Below, piece by piece: positions 51,949-61,810 of a DNA stretch of 64,000 nucleotides. Source of the stretch: Verrucomicrobiota bacterium. GTDB lineage: Bacteria > Verrucomicrobiota > Verrucomicrobiia > Opitutales > Opitutaceae. The notes under the pieces were generated by a model, which saw only the letters and a list, made by a program, of their open reading frames with translations, was not told the origin of the DNA and searched no databases. Every line of letters starts with the position of its first letter. Position 1 is the stretch's first letter. Made by a program: the position numbers and the translations under genes. The stretch is taken from positions 1 to 64,000 of the forward strand of contig JAEWQP010000008.1 of NCBI GenBank assembly GCA_023399155.1, read 5' to 3'.

Positions 51949-53241
51949 TCAGCCCGCCGGCGGCAGGATCACCGTGTCGATGATGTGGATCACGCCGTTC
52001 GACGAGCGCCAGTCCGCGCCAGTGACCGTGGCGTCGTTGATCTTCACACCGGCCTCGGTCGACAGTGTCGCCTGGCTGCCGTTGGCCATCGTCACGCTCC
52101 CGGCCACGACGTCGGATGCGAGCACCTGCGCCCCGGAAACCACATGGTAGAGCAGGATGCTCGTGAGCGTCGGGATGTCATTGAGCAGGGCCGCGACCGT
52201 GCCTTCCGGAAGCCTGGCGAAAGCAGCGTCGGTGGGCGCGAAGAGCGTGAACGGTCCCGCGCTGTTGAGCGTATCGACCAGTCCGGCCGCCTGCACCGCG
52301 GCCACGAGCGTGGTGAACTGCCCCTGGGCGACGAGATTCTGCACGATCGTCTGCCCAGCCGGATCGGCGGGCGGCAGGATGACCTTGTCGACCACGTGGA
52401 TCACACCGTTGCTGCCGAGCCAGTCCACCTCGATCACGCGCGCATCCTTCACGAATACTCCGTCGTCGACCGTGACGGCGGCGGGCGCGCCGTTGGCCAT
52501 CATGACCGGTCCAGCCATGACGTCAGCGGCCCGCACCTCCGCTCCGGCCACGACGTGGTAAAGGAGGATGTTGGTCAGCGTGGGAATGTCGTTGAGCAGC
52601 GCGGCGACCGTGCCGTCAGGAAGGGCGGCAAATGCCTCGTCGGTGGGCGCAAAGAGCGTGAACGGCCCGGCACCGCTGAGCGTGTCGACCAGGCCCGCCG
52701 CCTGAACGGCCGCGACCAGCGTGGTGAACTCGCCAGCGGCGATGAGGTTTTCCGGAATCGTCTTCTCCTCGATGAAATAGGCCTCCGCCATCCCGATCCC
52801 GCCCGCGCCGCGCCCGCCGAGATGCATGGTATAGATCCCGGGCGTGAGCATGGCCATAAGCCCGCTCTCCTTCTCATTCTGCGGAACAAAGCCCGACGCG
52901 CGGATCGCGTACTTCTGGCCGCCCGTCTCCCAGTTGTCGTTCGCGCCGATCAATACCGGCCCGTCGAACAAGGCGATCTCCGGATCGGGCAGCGGATTGC
53001 CGACGCCGAGGTCACCGAGCCACGGCCCGACGCCGCGAAAGAGAACCGGACGGTAGTCGTCGGCGTTTCCGGTGACGACGATGCCGAGGATCGTCACGTC
53101 CTCGCCGCCGCCCACGTGAGCGCGCGCCGAGAAGTTTGCCAGATCAACCGTGGGGGATGGAGTCGACGCCTGAGACAGCGACGCCGTGGCGCAGAAAGCA
53201 CCGAGCAGGAGGTGGGGGATGAGACGAGTGCGTGGATTCAT
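51949..53241 (-). CDS. secreted protein with one shared module and two fasciclin (FAS1) domains
   Basis: A 430-residue exported protein. The signal peptide is residues 1 to about 25. The shared module (NFSARAHVGGG onward, about 32-165) contains LFRGVGPWLGDLGV, NDNWETGG and MLTPGIYTMHLGG. Two tandem FAS1 domains follow (about 172-300 and 305-430), each with FTTLVAAVQAAGLVDTL, GPFTLFAPTD.AFA.LP and ILLYHVV, ending in NGVIHVVD or NGVIHIID. FAS1 domains mediate cell adhesion. The two copies are very alike, so duplication was recent. Here the shared module is N-terminal, whereas it is C-terminal in the 8888 and 28359 proteins. Confidence 0.9.
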   Translation of the reverse strand: MNPRTRLIPHLLLGAFCATASLSQASTPSPTVDLANFSARAHVGGGEDVTILGIVVTGNADDYRPVLFRGVGPWLGDLGVGNPLPDPEIALFDGPVLIGANDNWETGGQKYAIRASGFVPQNEKESGLMAMLTPGIYTMHLGGRGAGGIGMAEAYFIEEKTIPENLIAAGEFTTLVAAVQAAGLVDTLSGAGPFTLFAPTDEAFAALPDGTVAALLNDIPTLTNILLYHVVAGAEVRAADVMAGPVMMANGAPAAVTVDDGVFVKDARVIEVDWLGSNGVIHVVDKVILPPADPAGQTIVQNLVAQGQFTTLVAAVQAAGLVDTLNSAGPFTLFAPTDAAFARLPEGTVAALLNDIPTLTSILLYHVVSGAQVLASDVVAGSVTMANGSQATLSTEAGVKINDATVTGADWRSSNGVIHIIDTVILPPAG

Positions 53242-53524
53242 GGGTGACGTTGGTGGTTGGTGACGCCCGGACCGCACAACGGCGTGCGGTCCGAAACGGC
53301 ATTTGTACCGATCATGTCTCAACTTTGTCTATTTTCAAGTTTTTCGGGCGCTTTATATGCATGTGATTACAGTTCACATTTATAACCAGATATTTGCGTG
53401 TTTCTTTCCTCGTACGCATCCATTCTTAAACTGTTTGTCGCTGTTCTGTACAGAGTTTCAACGACCACCAAGCGGGCCCTTTTGAGTCGACGCCGCCGGT
53501 TCCGCCTCCGAGATCCCTCAGGGG
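53242..53524. promoter_or_regulatory. AT-rich divergent promoter region
   Basis: 283 bp with a marked AT-rich core at about 53300-53460, unusual in this GC-rich window. It separates the divergent fasciclin and HAD genes. On the minus strand TTGAAA and CATGAT hexamers about 16 bp apart near 53310-53340 could be a promoter for the fasciclin gene. No repeat families are present. Confidence 0.4.
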
Positions 53525-54214
53525 ATGTCACCCGCCACCGCCCCGGCCAGCCCTCGCGCCTCTGCGATCCGGGCCGTCCTTTTCGATCTCGATGGGACGC
53601 TGATCGATCATTTCGCGACGCTTTACGCCTGCTACCAGTACGCCCTGTCGACCCTGGGCCTGCCGGTCCCCACCCCCGATACCATCCGGCGCAGCGTGGG
53701 CGGCTCGATGGAGGTCACGCTGCGAAAGCTGATCGACGAGCGCCACGTCGATGCGGCGGCCCGGCTGTGGCGGGAGCATCTTGCGCGCACCTATCTCGAC
53801 GATGTCACGCTGATGCCGGGCGCCGGCGAACTGGTCCGGGCCCTGCATGCCCGCGGCCTGCGTCTGGGCGTGTTCACCAACAAGATCGGGGAAAACTCGC
53901 GGGGCATCTGCGAGCACCTTGGTCTCGCACCCCACCTCGATCTCGTCCTTGGCGCGAACGACTCGCCCTGGCGCAAGCCGCAGCCGGAGTTCACGCGACT
54001 CGCGCTCGAGCGCCTGGGCGCGGCAGCCGAAGAGACCGTGCTCGTAGGCGACTCGCCCTATGATCTCGACGCCGCGCGCGTCGGCGGGATGCGCGCAGGC
54101 CTTGTCACCACGGGCACCCACTCGGCCGCGGAGCTGCTCGCCGCAGGTGCGCCGTCCGAGGCGATCTTCCCGGATTTGTCGGCCCTGGGACGCGGCGTCT
54201 TCGGCCTCGGCTGA
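53525..54214 (+). CDS. HAD-superfamily hydrolase (phosphoglycolate phosphatase-like)
   Basis: A 229-residue phosphatase. Motif I is VLFDLDGTLIDH (nucleophile Asp and +2 Asp), the helical cap covers about 35-95, motif II is LGVFTNK, motif III includes the Lys in WRKPQPEFTRLAL, and motif IV is VLVGDSPYDLDAA. This arrangement is of the Gph/PhnX-like subfamily. The substrate is probably a small phosphorylated metabolite such as 2-phosphoglycolate, but sequence alone does not decide it. nadE follows 65 bp downstream, possibly co-transcribed. Confidence 0.9.
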   Translation: MSPATAPASPRASAIRAVLFDLDGTLIDHFATLYACYQYALSTLGLPVPTPDTIRRSVGGSMEVTLRKLIDERHVDAAARLWREHLARTYLDDVTLMPGAGELVRALHARGLRLGVFTNKIGENSRGICEHLGLAPHLDLVLGANDSPWRKPQPEFTRLALERLGAAAEETVLVGDSPYDLDAARVGGMRAGLVTTGTHSAAELLAAGAPSEAIFPDLSALGRGVFGLG

Positions 54215-54279
54215 GCGGGCGCGACCGCGAGGAGGGCTTTTCGCTTGGACCGCGCGCCGCCGAGACCGAACAATCGCGC

Positions 54280-55917
<1,638 letters not shown>

Positions 55918-56101
55918 GCCGGGACGGCGATGAGATTGCCGCAAAAAGGCACAAAAGGACCTCCGCCGCTTACCGGATGTCGCCCGCGCGCCTATAGGCG
56001 CGATGCGAGCCAGCCGTTCTCCGATGGACTCTTTGCGGCCACCCTGCCTTGTGACGTAACCGAGGGATACCTTCGATCAAATGCAGGAGTCTGCGAGATA
56101 G
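55918..56101. repeat. short spacer with degraded repeat sequence
   Basis: It contains gccgcaaaaaggcacaaaa near 55937 and tgcggccaccctgccttgtgacgtaaccgag near 56034-56065, which look like degenerate relatives of the dispersed repeats. It leads directly into the GxxExxY remnant. Confidence 0.4.
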
Positions 56102-56212
56102 TGGCACGAGGCTCAGCTTCTGAACTACCTCAAGGCCACCGGATGCAAAACCGGCTATCTGTTGAACTTCGGGGCCTGTCCCAAACTGGACTGGCGTCGC
56201 CGGGTGGTTTGA
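56102..56212 (+). pseudogene. remnant of a GxxExxY-family protein (C-terminal end)
   Basis: The frame reads WHEAQLLNYLKATGCKTGYL then LNFGACPKLDWRRRVV and a stop. This matches the C-terminal end of GxxExxY proteins (the (I/H)EAQLLNYL-A-TG---G-LLNFG pattern). A TAG stop lies immediately upstream in the same frame and nothing upstream resembles the missing N-terminal two thirds, including the GxxExxY motif itself. It is therefore a decayed fragment of 36 codons. After it come three 10-bp units, TCAGTGNNNN (56229-56258), just before hemL. Confidence 0.75.
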
Positions 56213-56260
56213 TTCTTCCCCTGTCCTATCAGTGTCATTCAGTGTTCTTCAGTGGTTCCC

Positions 56261-57538
56261 ATGTCCGTCTCATCCGAACTCTTTGCCAGGGCCTTGAAGC
56301 TCATCCCGGGTGGGGTGAACTCGCCGGTGCGTGCGTTTCGCTCCGTCGGCGGAGCGCCGTTCTTTGTCACGCGCGCCGATGGCGCCACCCTCACGACGGC
56401 GGATGGTCGTGAACTCATCGACTTCGTCTGCACGTGGGGCCCGGCCATCCACGGGCACAATCATCCCGTCATCCGCGAGGCGATACGCGAGGCGCTGGAC
56501 CGCGGCACGAGCTTTGGAACGCCCAATCCCCTCGAGGTGGAGATGGCGGAGCTGATCACGCAGTTTGTTCCGTCGATCGAGAAGGTGCGGATGTGCAACA
56601 GCGGCACCGAGGCGACGATGTCGGCGATCCGGCTCGCGCGGGGGTTCACGGGCCGGGACAAGATCATCAAGTTCTCCGGCTGCTACCACGGGCATTCCGA
56701 TTCGCTCCTGATCAAGGCCGGCTCCGGCGCCCTCACCCACGGCAATCCCGACAGCGCGGGCGTGCCCGCCTCGTTTGCGCAGGAGACGGTGGTGCTTCCC
56801 TACAACGATGCCGCGGCGGTCGAGGCCGCCTTCGCCGCCCATCCCGGCGCGATCGCATGCGTCATCCTCGAGCCCTACATCGGCAATGTCGGCTTCATCA
56901 TGCCCGACCGCGGCTACCTCCAGGCCCTGCGCGAGATCACCGCGCGCCACGGCGCGGTGCTGATCTTCGACGAGGTGATGACGGGTTTCCGCCTCGCCCG
57001 CGGCGGCGTGCAGGAGATCGCGGGTATCCGTCCCGACCTGACAACGCTGGGCAAGATCATCGGCGGCGGCCTGCCTGTCGGCGCGTTCGGCGGCCGCGCG
57101 GAGATCATGGACAGGCTCGCGCCGCTCGGTCCGGTCTACCAGGCCGGCACGCTCAGCGGCAACCCGCTGGCCATGGCGGCCGGTATCGCGGGACTCAAGC
57201 TGCTGCGCGACCACGATCCCTACGCGCGGCTCGACCGCCTGGGCCGGCAGCTGCGCGAGGCGGTGCTCGCCGCGGCGGGGGCGAAGGGGATCGCCGTGCA
57301 GGTGCCGCAGTGCGGCTCGATGCTCAGCGTGTTCTTCACCGACCGGCCGGTTCGCGATTACGCGAGCGCATTGACCGGGGATGCCGCGGTCTTCGGCCGT
57401 TTCTTCGGCGCGTGCCTCGACGGTGGCGTCTACCTTCCGCCCAGCGCCTATGAGGCGTGGTTTCTGAGCACGGCGCACGAAGGTACCGCGATCGACCACG
57501 CCTGCGAGGTGATGACGCGCGCCATCGCGGGGTTGTGA
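56261..57538 (+). CDS. hemL: glutamate-1-semialdehyde 2,1-aminomutase
   Basis: A 425-residue PLP enzyme forming 5-aminolevulinate from glutamate-1-semialdehyde in C5 tetrapyrrole synthesis. Marks: LIPGGVNSPVRAFRSVGG, CTWGPAIHGHNHP, NSGTEATMSAIRLARGFTGR, SGCYHGHSDSLL, IFDEVMTGFRLARGG, PLP lysine in TLGKIIGGGLPVGAFGG, and AGTLSGNPLAMAAG. ATG 56261 (SVSSELFARA) matches the family start; a GTG nine bases upstream is possible. The TCAGTG decamer repeats lie at its 5' edge. Confidence 0.97.
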   Translation: MSVSSELFARALKLIPGGVNSPVRAFRSVGGAPFFVTRADGATLTTADGRELIDFVCTWGPAIHGHNHPVIREAIREALDRGTSFGTPNPLEVEMAELITQFVPSIEKVRMCNSGTEATMSAIRLARGFTGRDKIIKFSGCYHGHSDSLLIKAGSGALTHGNPDSAGVPASFAQETVVLPYNDAAAVEAAFAAHPGAIACVILEPYIGNVGFIMPDRGYLQALREITARHGAVLIFDEVMTGFRLARGGVQEIAGIRPDLTTLGKIIGGGLPVGAFGGRAEIMDRLAPLGPVYQAGTLSGNPLAMAAGIAGLKLLRDHDPYARLDRLGRQLREAVLAAAGAKGIAVQVPQCGSMLSVFFTDRPVRDYASALTGDAAVFGRFFGACLDGGVYLPPSAYEAWFLSTAHEGTAIDHACEVMTRAIAGL

Positions 57539-57590
57539 GGGTAGGCCACGATTCCGGGAGGTTCCCTCGTGCGTGCGACGGCCCGGAGAC

Positions 57591-58754
57591 TCAGAAGCTC
57601 AACGGCATCGTGACGAGGACGGGGACGGGCTCCTTCTTGTGCATCGCGGGTTCGAAGGTCCAGTAGCCGACCGCCGCCAGCGCTGCGTATCCAGCGATTG
57701 GATCCGAGGCCTTCAGCACGCGGGGGAACCGCACCGCGCCCTTCGCATCGACCATGAACACCACCTCCGCCCGGTGGGCGGCGACCGTCTCGCCCGGGCG
57801 CCCGGGCGGCGCGGCGGGGGCGATGCGACTGCGGGCGCGGGGCTGGCGGTCGAGGAGCCGGGCTCCCACCACATCGCTCGTGTCACCGGCGAGGAGGCGC
57901 TTCGCGATCGCGCGCATGGCCTCGGAAAAATCCCCGGCCTCGAACGAGACACGGTAGCGCAGACCGGTGGGCACCGGCCGGGTGCCGTTCAAGGCCGGTG
58001 AATAGCGCCACAATCCGATCGCACCCTCCACGGCCTGGGAAAAAGCGAGGTGGGTCGTCTCGACGACACGCGGCTCGCGCGGCACGCCGTCATCGCCGAC
58101 GACGAACTCGATGATCACCTCGCCGGACTTCCCGGCAGCCAGGGATTCGATCGGATAGGCGGGTCGCGGTGCGAAGAGCCGCCGGATCGGCGTGTCGACG
58201 CGCACTGCATTGCTGGTGGCGAGCAGTTCGATCCGTCCGCCCTCGTAGTCGACCAGCGTACGGTCGCCCAGCTCCTCGCGCAGCTCCAGTGTCAGTTGCA
58301 CCTCCGCATTGGTGAGCCGGCCGTTCCGTATCGCGGGGAGAAACTCGAACTGAGCCAACGCGGCCAGTGCCGCTTCCGTGAAGGCTGCGTCCGGCGAACC
58401 CTGGACCCGGATATGACTGGCCCGGCCCTTGCGATCAACCAGCATGGTGACCACGACCTGCGCGTTCATGCCCGAACCGACGAACTCCGCCGGATATTCC
58501 GGTGGCACGGACTTGATGAGGATCGCCTTCCGGTTGAGCGGCGGCCTCACGGAGTCGGCCTCGGTGACCTCCCGCGCCGGCGGCGGCTCGAGCGGGTCGA
58601 GCGTGTCGGTCCGGGCGATCGGCTCCTCGCCGCGCAGAGACACCCAAGCCGCACAGGCGACAATCACCCCGGAGGCGAGCCGCTGCCAGCTCCGCCGCGT
58701 GCGTGCCGTGCCCGATACCGGGCCGGCTTCACCCGAAGGTTCGTGTCCGATCAT
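57591..58754 (-). CDS. exported protein with three TonB-C-like domains
   Basis: A 387-residue protein. An N-terminal basic stretch and hydrophobic helix (LASGVIVACAAWVSL) form a signal or anchor, followed by a short Pro-rich linker. Three TonB C-terminal-like domains come in tandem (about 70-170, 185-265, 300-385), each with the G.V.I.F.V...G....P.V..S....F..A...A...W.F.PA pattern. The first has VTMLVDRKGRASHIRV and the second IEFVVGDDGVPREPRV. It lacks the long Pro-Lys periplasmic spanner of energy-transducing TonB, so it may be a periplasmic binding or scaffold protein. ATG 58790 is an alternative start 12 codons upstream. Confidence 0.75.
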   Translation of the reverse strand: MIGHEPSGEAGPVSGTARTRRSWQRLASGVIVACAAWVSLRGEEPIARTDTLDPLEPPPAREVTEADSVRPPLNRKAILIKSVPPEYPAEFVGSGMNAQVVVTMLVDRKGRASHIRVQGSPDAAFTEAALAALAQFEFLPAIRNGRLTNAEVQLTLELREELGDRTLVDYEGGRIELLATSNAVRVDTPIRRLFAPRPAYPIESLAAGKSGEVIIEFVVGDDGVPREPRVVETTHLAFSQAVEGAIGLWRYSPALNGTRPVPTGLRYRVSFEAGDFSEAMRAIAKRLLAGDTSDVVGARLLDRQPRARSRIAPAAPPGRPGETVAAHRAEVVFMVDAKGAVRFPRVLKASDPIAGYAALAAVGYWTFEPAMHKKEPVPVLVTMPLSF

Positions 58755-59243
58755 CGCGATACACCCGGGATGTCCCGGCGCGACGAGCATTGTCGTCGTG
58801 TTCGTCTGGATATCAAGAGCGCGACGGGGCTTCAGGAAAGTGCGGGCCGTATGCTGGCGGTTTACTCGACCGCCCGGGCGGCCGACACGAGGCCGCGGGC
58901 AGTCTCGACTTTGATAAAAACCGATCTGGCGCCGATGTCGGCGGACCGACACCGCCACGCAAACGGCACCCCGGACAGCCCTCCGAGCTGGGCCGAGCTG
59001 GAGGAGTTTGCGTCGCAGCGGGGTTCAGGGATGAAACAGGCTCTGGATCACTCTTACCCAGCGCGCGATGCGGTTGGACGCATCGCGCCAAAACCTGCAG
59101 GTTTACTTTGAAAACACCGCCCGTCTGAACTAGGTGAACGCCTGTCAACCCGGCAGGAGCCCGTAACGCGCCTCATCCATGAAACCACCAGGCGCCGGTG
59201 CGGGTCTCTCGCGGCTCAGGCTTCCCTCCCTCCCTCACGCCTC
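58755..59243. other. divergent intergenic region without recognised gene
   Basis: 489 bp between the divergent TonB-C protein and TPR protein genes. Families A and B are absent, and no credible gene or clear promoter hexamers were seen. It should contain both promoters. Confidence 0.4.
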
Positions 59244-60932
59244 ATGGCCCCAGACAACCCGCCGTCCGTCCCACGCAAGCATCGCGTCGTCGCCCTCGGC
59301 TCCGATCCCGGCGCGGCCCCGCGCAAGACCGTTCCGCGCTGGCTGCTCATCGCCGGATCGGTGGTGGGACTCCTTCTCATCGTCCTGATCGTGCGCGTCG
59401 TGGTGGTGCTGCGCGAGCTCGAGGCCCTGCGCAACGAGATGCCCGGCCTCGCCGGGGCGGCGTCGAATGATCCGAGCGCGGCGTTCGCCAGCCGTTCCCG
59501 CGCCGAGAGCGCGCGTCAGGCCGCCATGCGCAGCATCGAAGCCGCCAACAAGATCCCGTCCACGCACCCGGTCGCCCTGCAGATGATGGTGGAGATCGAG
59601 CGGCTGCGCGACCCGGCCGACAAGGCATTCGGCGATCGCGATTATGCGCGCGCCATGCAGTACTTTGAGGAGATCTCGCGGCGCGCCGAGACCTACACGA
59701 CGGCGATGGAGGACATGCGCAAGGCCCAGAACGGCTACGCCAATTTCCTCCTCGCGATTGGCCGCGTGCAGAAGTTCAGGCATCTCGCCCCGGACAAGGT
59801 CGAGAAGGCGCTCACGGCCGCCGGGGCCTCACAACAGTTCCTCGATCAGGGGAGTTTCACGCCCGCCCGGCAGCAGATCGACGAGGCCATGGCGATCCTC
59901 GGGGAAATCGAGGCCTCGATCCAGGCCGAACTCGAGCGAAGCCTCGCCGACGGGCGCACAGCGCTGGCGGAAGGTTCCGGCTCAGCCGCGACTGCGGCAT
60001 TCGAGCATGCGCTCGAATTGGATCCGGAAAATGAGCTGGCCTCCAAGGGCCTCGCTCGCGCCGCGACCATCGAGCGCGTATTTGCCCTGCTCGCGGAGGC
60101 CGAGCGCCAGGAAGCCGCCGCGGAGTTGGAAGCGGCGCGCGACACGTTCGCCAAAGCCTTCGAACTCGATGCCCAATCGGCCGCCGCCCAGGCCGGCGTG
60201 TCGCGCACCAAAGCCGCGATCAAGAAGCGGGATTTCGACGGCGCCCGCGCGCGCGCTACCGCTGCCGCCGCCGAGGAACGCTGGACCGATGCGATCGCCG
60301 CCTACCAGGACGCCCAGAAGGTCGAGCCCGAGAACGAGGAGGTGAAAAAACTCATTGCCGAGGCCCGCGTGCGTGAACGCGAGCAGCGCGTGCAGAACAT
60401 GCTCAAGAGCGCGTACGACGCGGAACGGCAGTTCGCGTGGGCCGAGGCCCGACGCACCTACATGGAATTGCTCGCCTTCCAGCCCGGACAGGTGGACGCC
60501 GAGGAGGGCCTCCTCCGCACCGGGAAGGTCATGCGCGCCCTGCTCAAGTTCGAACGCCTCCTCGAGGATGCGCGGTCGCTCGCGGCGCGCGCGGATTTCC
60601 AAAGCGCGATCAATTCGTTCAACGAGGCGATGGCCAGCAAGCCCGCCTACGTCGAACTCCAGCCCGATCAACTCGAACTCAAGAATATGCTCGAACGGCA
60701 AAGCCGGCCCGTGTCCGTCCCGTTCGCCTCGGATGGGAAGACCTGGGTGACCATCTCGGGCCTGCAGTTGCTCGGAAAATTCCAGACGACGTCCGTCTCG
60801 ATCCTGCCCGGCAACTACGAGGTCATTGGCCGGCGCAAAGGGTATGCCGATGTGCGCGAGGTGTTGCGCGTGCGCGCCGGCGAACCGATCGAGCCGGTCA
60901 CCATCATCGCGACCAAACGCGCATCACATTGA
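59244..60932 (+). CDS. membrane-anchored TPR-like protein with C-terminal PEGA-like domain
   Basis: A 562-residue protein. A cytoplasmic basic N-terminus is followed by one membrane helix (WLLIAGSVVGLLLIVLIVRVVVVL, described here in full only by position, about residues 33-56). A long Ala/Glu-rich helical region (about 60-480) has TPR-like helix pairs, for example AATAAFEHALELDPENELA, DTFAKAFELDAQSAAA and DAIAAYQDAQKVEPENEE. The C-terminal beta domain (about 495-560: TISGLQLLGKFQ, ILPGNYEVIGRRKGYADV) resembles PEGA domains. It is probably an inner-membrane protein with a periplasmic scaffold. It opens a cluster with two secreted low-complexity proteins 25 bp and 115 bp apart. Confidence 0.75.
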   Translation: MAPDNPPSVPRKHRVVALGSDPGAAPRKTVPRWLLIAGSVVGLLLIVLIVRVVVVLRELEALRNEMPGLAGAASNDPSAAFASRSRAESARQAAMRSIEAANKIPSTHPVALQMMVEIERLRDPADKAFGDRDYARAMQYFEEISRRAETYTTAMEDMRKAQNGYANFLLAIGRVQKFRHLAPDKVEKALTAAGASQQFLDQGSFTPARQQIDEAMAILGEIEASIQAELERSLADGRTALAEGSGSAATAAFEHALELDPENELASKGLARAATIERVFALLAEAERQEAAAELEAARDTFAKAFELDAQSAAAQAGVSRTKAAIKKRDFDGARARATAAAAEERWTDAIAAYQDAQKVEPENEEVKKLIAEARVREREQRVQNMLKSAYDAERQFAWAEARRTYMELLAFQPGQVDAEEGLLRTGKVMRALLKFERLLEDARSLAARADFQSAINSFNEAMASKPAYVELQPDQLELKNMLERQSRPVSVPFASDGKTWVTISGLQLLGKFQTTSVSILPGNYEVIGRRKGYADVREVLRVRAGEPIEPVTIIATKRASH

Positions 60933-60957
60933 CGGGGCCGCGGCCCCCGTGACCACC

Positions 60958-61695
60958 ATGCCTCATCCCTTCTTCACTGCCAAGCCGAGCCGCGTCCTGA
61001 GCGTCGCGATCGCCTGCATCGCCCTCGCGGCCACGTCCACTCGCGCCCAGACGGTCGACCCCGATCCGGAGATCTTCGATGGCACCCGGACCAAAAAGGA
61101 CCAGATCCCGCAGGACCCCAAGAAACGGACGGACCAGTGGGAGGACGCGAATCTGATCCTCTACGATTCCGACGAGCAGGGGAGCGCCGAGGGCGGCCAG
61201 GGGCGCGCGGGACACGACGCGCCTGGCTACGCCGATGGCGGCGGCCAGGGCGGCGTCTCCGTTCAGGCTGGTCTGCCGCTTCCGATGGCCGGCGGTGGCG
61301 CCGGGGACGGCCAGGCTGGCATGCCGCCCATGCCAGGCATCGGGGCCGAGGGGATTCCCACCGGTGAACAGGGTCAGGACGGCCAGCAATCGATGGCTGG
61401 CGCGAACCCGTCCAGCAGCCAGTCCACGCCCACGCAAAACGGCCAGGGCATGGCCCAAGGCCAGTCCGGTAAACCTGGCGACGTCTCGATCGGCGATCCG
61501 AGCCAGCGCATCGCCCAGTCGGGTCAACCCGTCAACAAGGTGCAGGGCGGCACACCGCCTCCCGCCACGGGCGAGGAAGCCCAGCCAAGCAAGGGCGAGG
61601 ATACCACCACGATCCCGAACTCCGCCTCGGGTCAGCAGTCCCAAAAGCGCGGTGGCGGCGTGGAGAAGGGCGACGCCATGCCCACCGACATCTGA
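60958..61695 (+). CDS. secreted low-complexity Gly/Gln-rich protein
   Basis: A 245-residue exported protein. The signal peptide is residues 1 to about 30 (SVAIACIALAATSTRAQ). A short conserved-looking charged segment (DPDPEIFDGTRTKKDQIPQDPKKRTDQWEDANLI, given by position about 33-68) precedes a disordered Gly/Gln/Ser/Pro-rich tail to the end. No catalytic motif and no recognised family. Its place between the TPR protein and the TSP3/collagen-like protein suggests a shared extracellular structure; that is inference. Confidence 0.7.
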   Translation: MPHPFFTAKPSRVLSVAIACIALAATSTRAQTVDPDPEIFDGTRTKKDQIPQDPKKRTDQWEDANLILYDSDEQGSAEGGQGRAGHDAPGYADGGGQGGVSVQAGLPLPMAGGGAGDGQAGMPPMPGIGAEGIPTGEQGQDGQQSMAGANPSSSQSTPTQNGQGMAQGQSGKPGDVSIGDPSQRIAQSGQPVNKVQGGTPPPATGEEAQPSKGEDTTTIPNSASGQQSQKRGGGVEKGDAMPTDI

Positions 61696-61810
61696 ACACC
61701 GGCCCGCGCCCGGCCGCCTCGATCGCGCTTCCCAAGATTTTGAATACCCCGCGCCCGCGATGCGCCCGGCGCGCGTCGCGCCTCCCCGCCCCCCTCTTCC
61801 TCCGCCTCCC

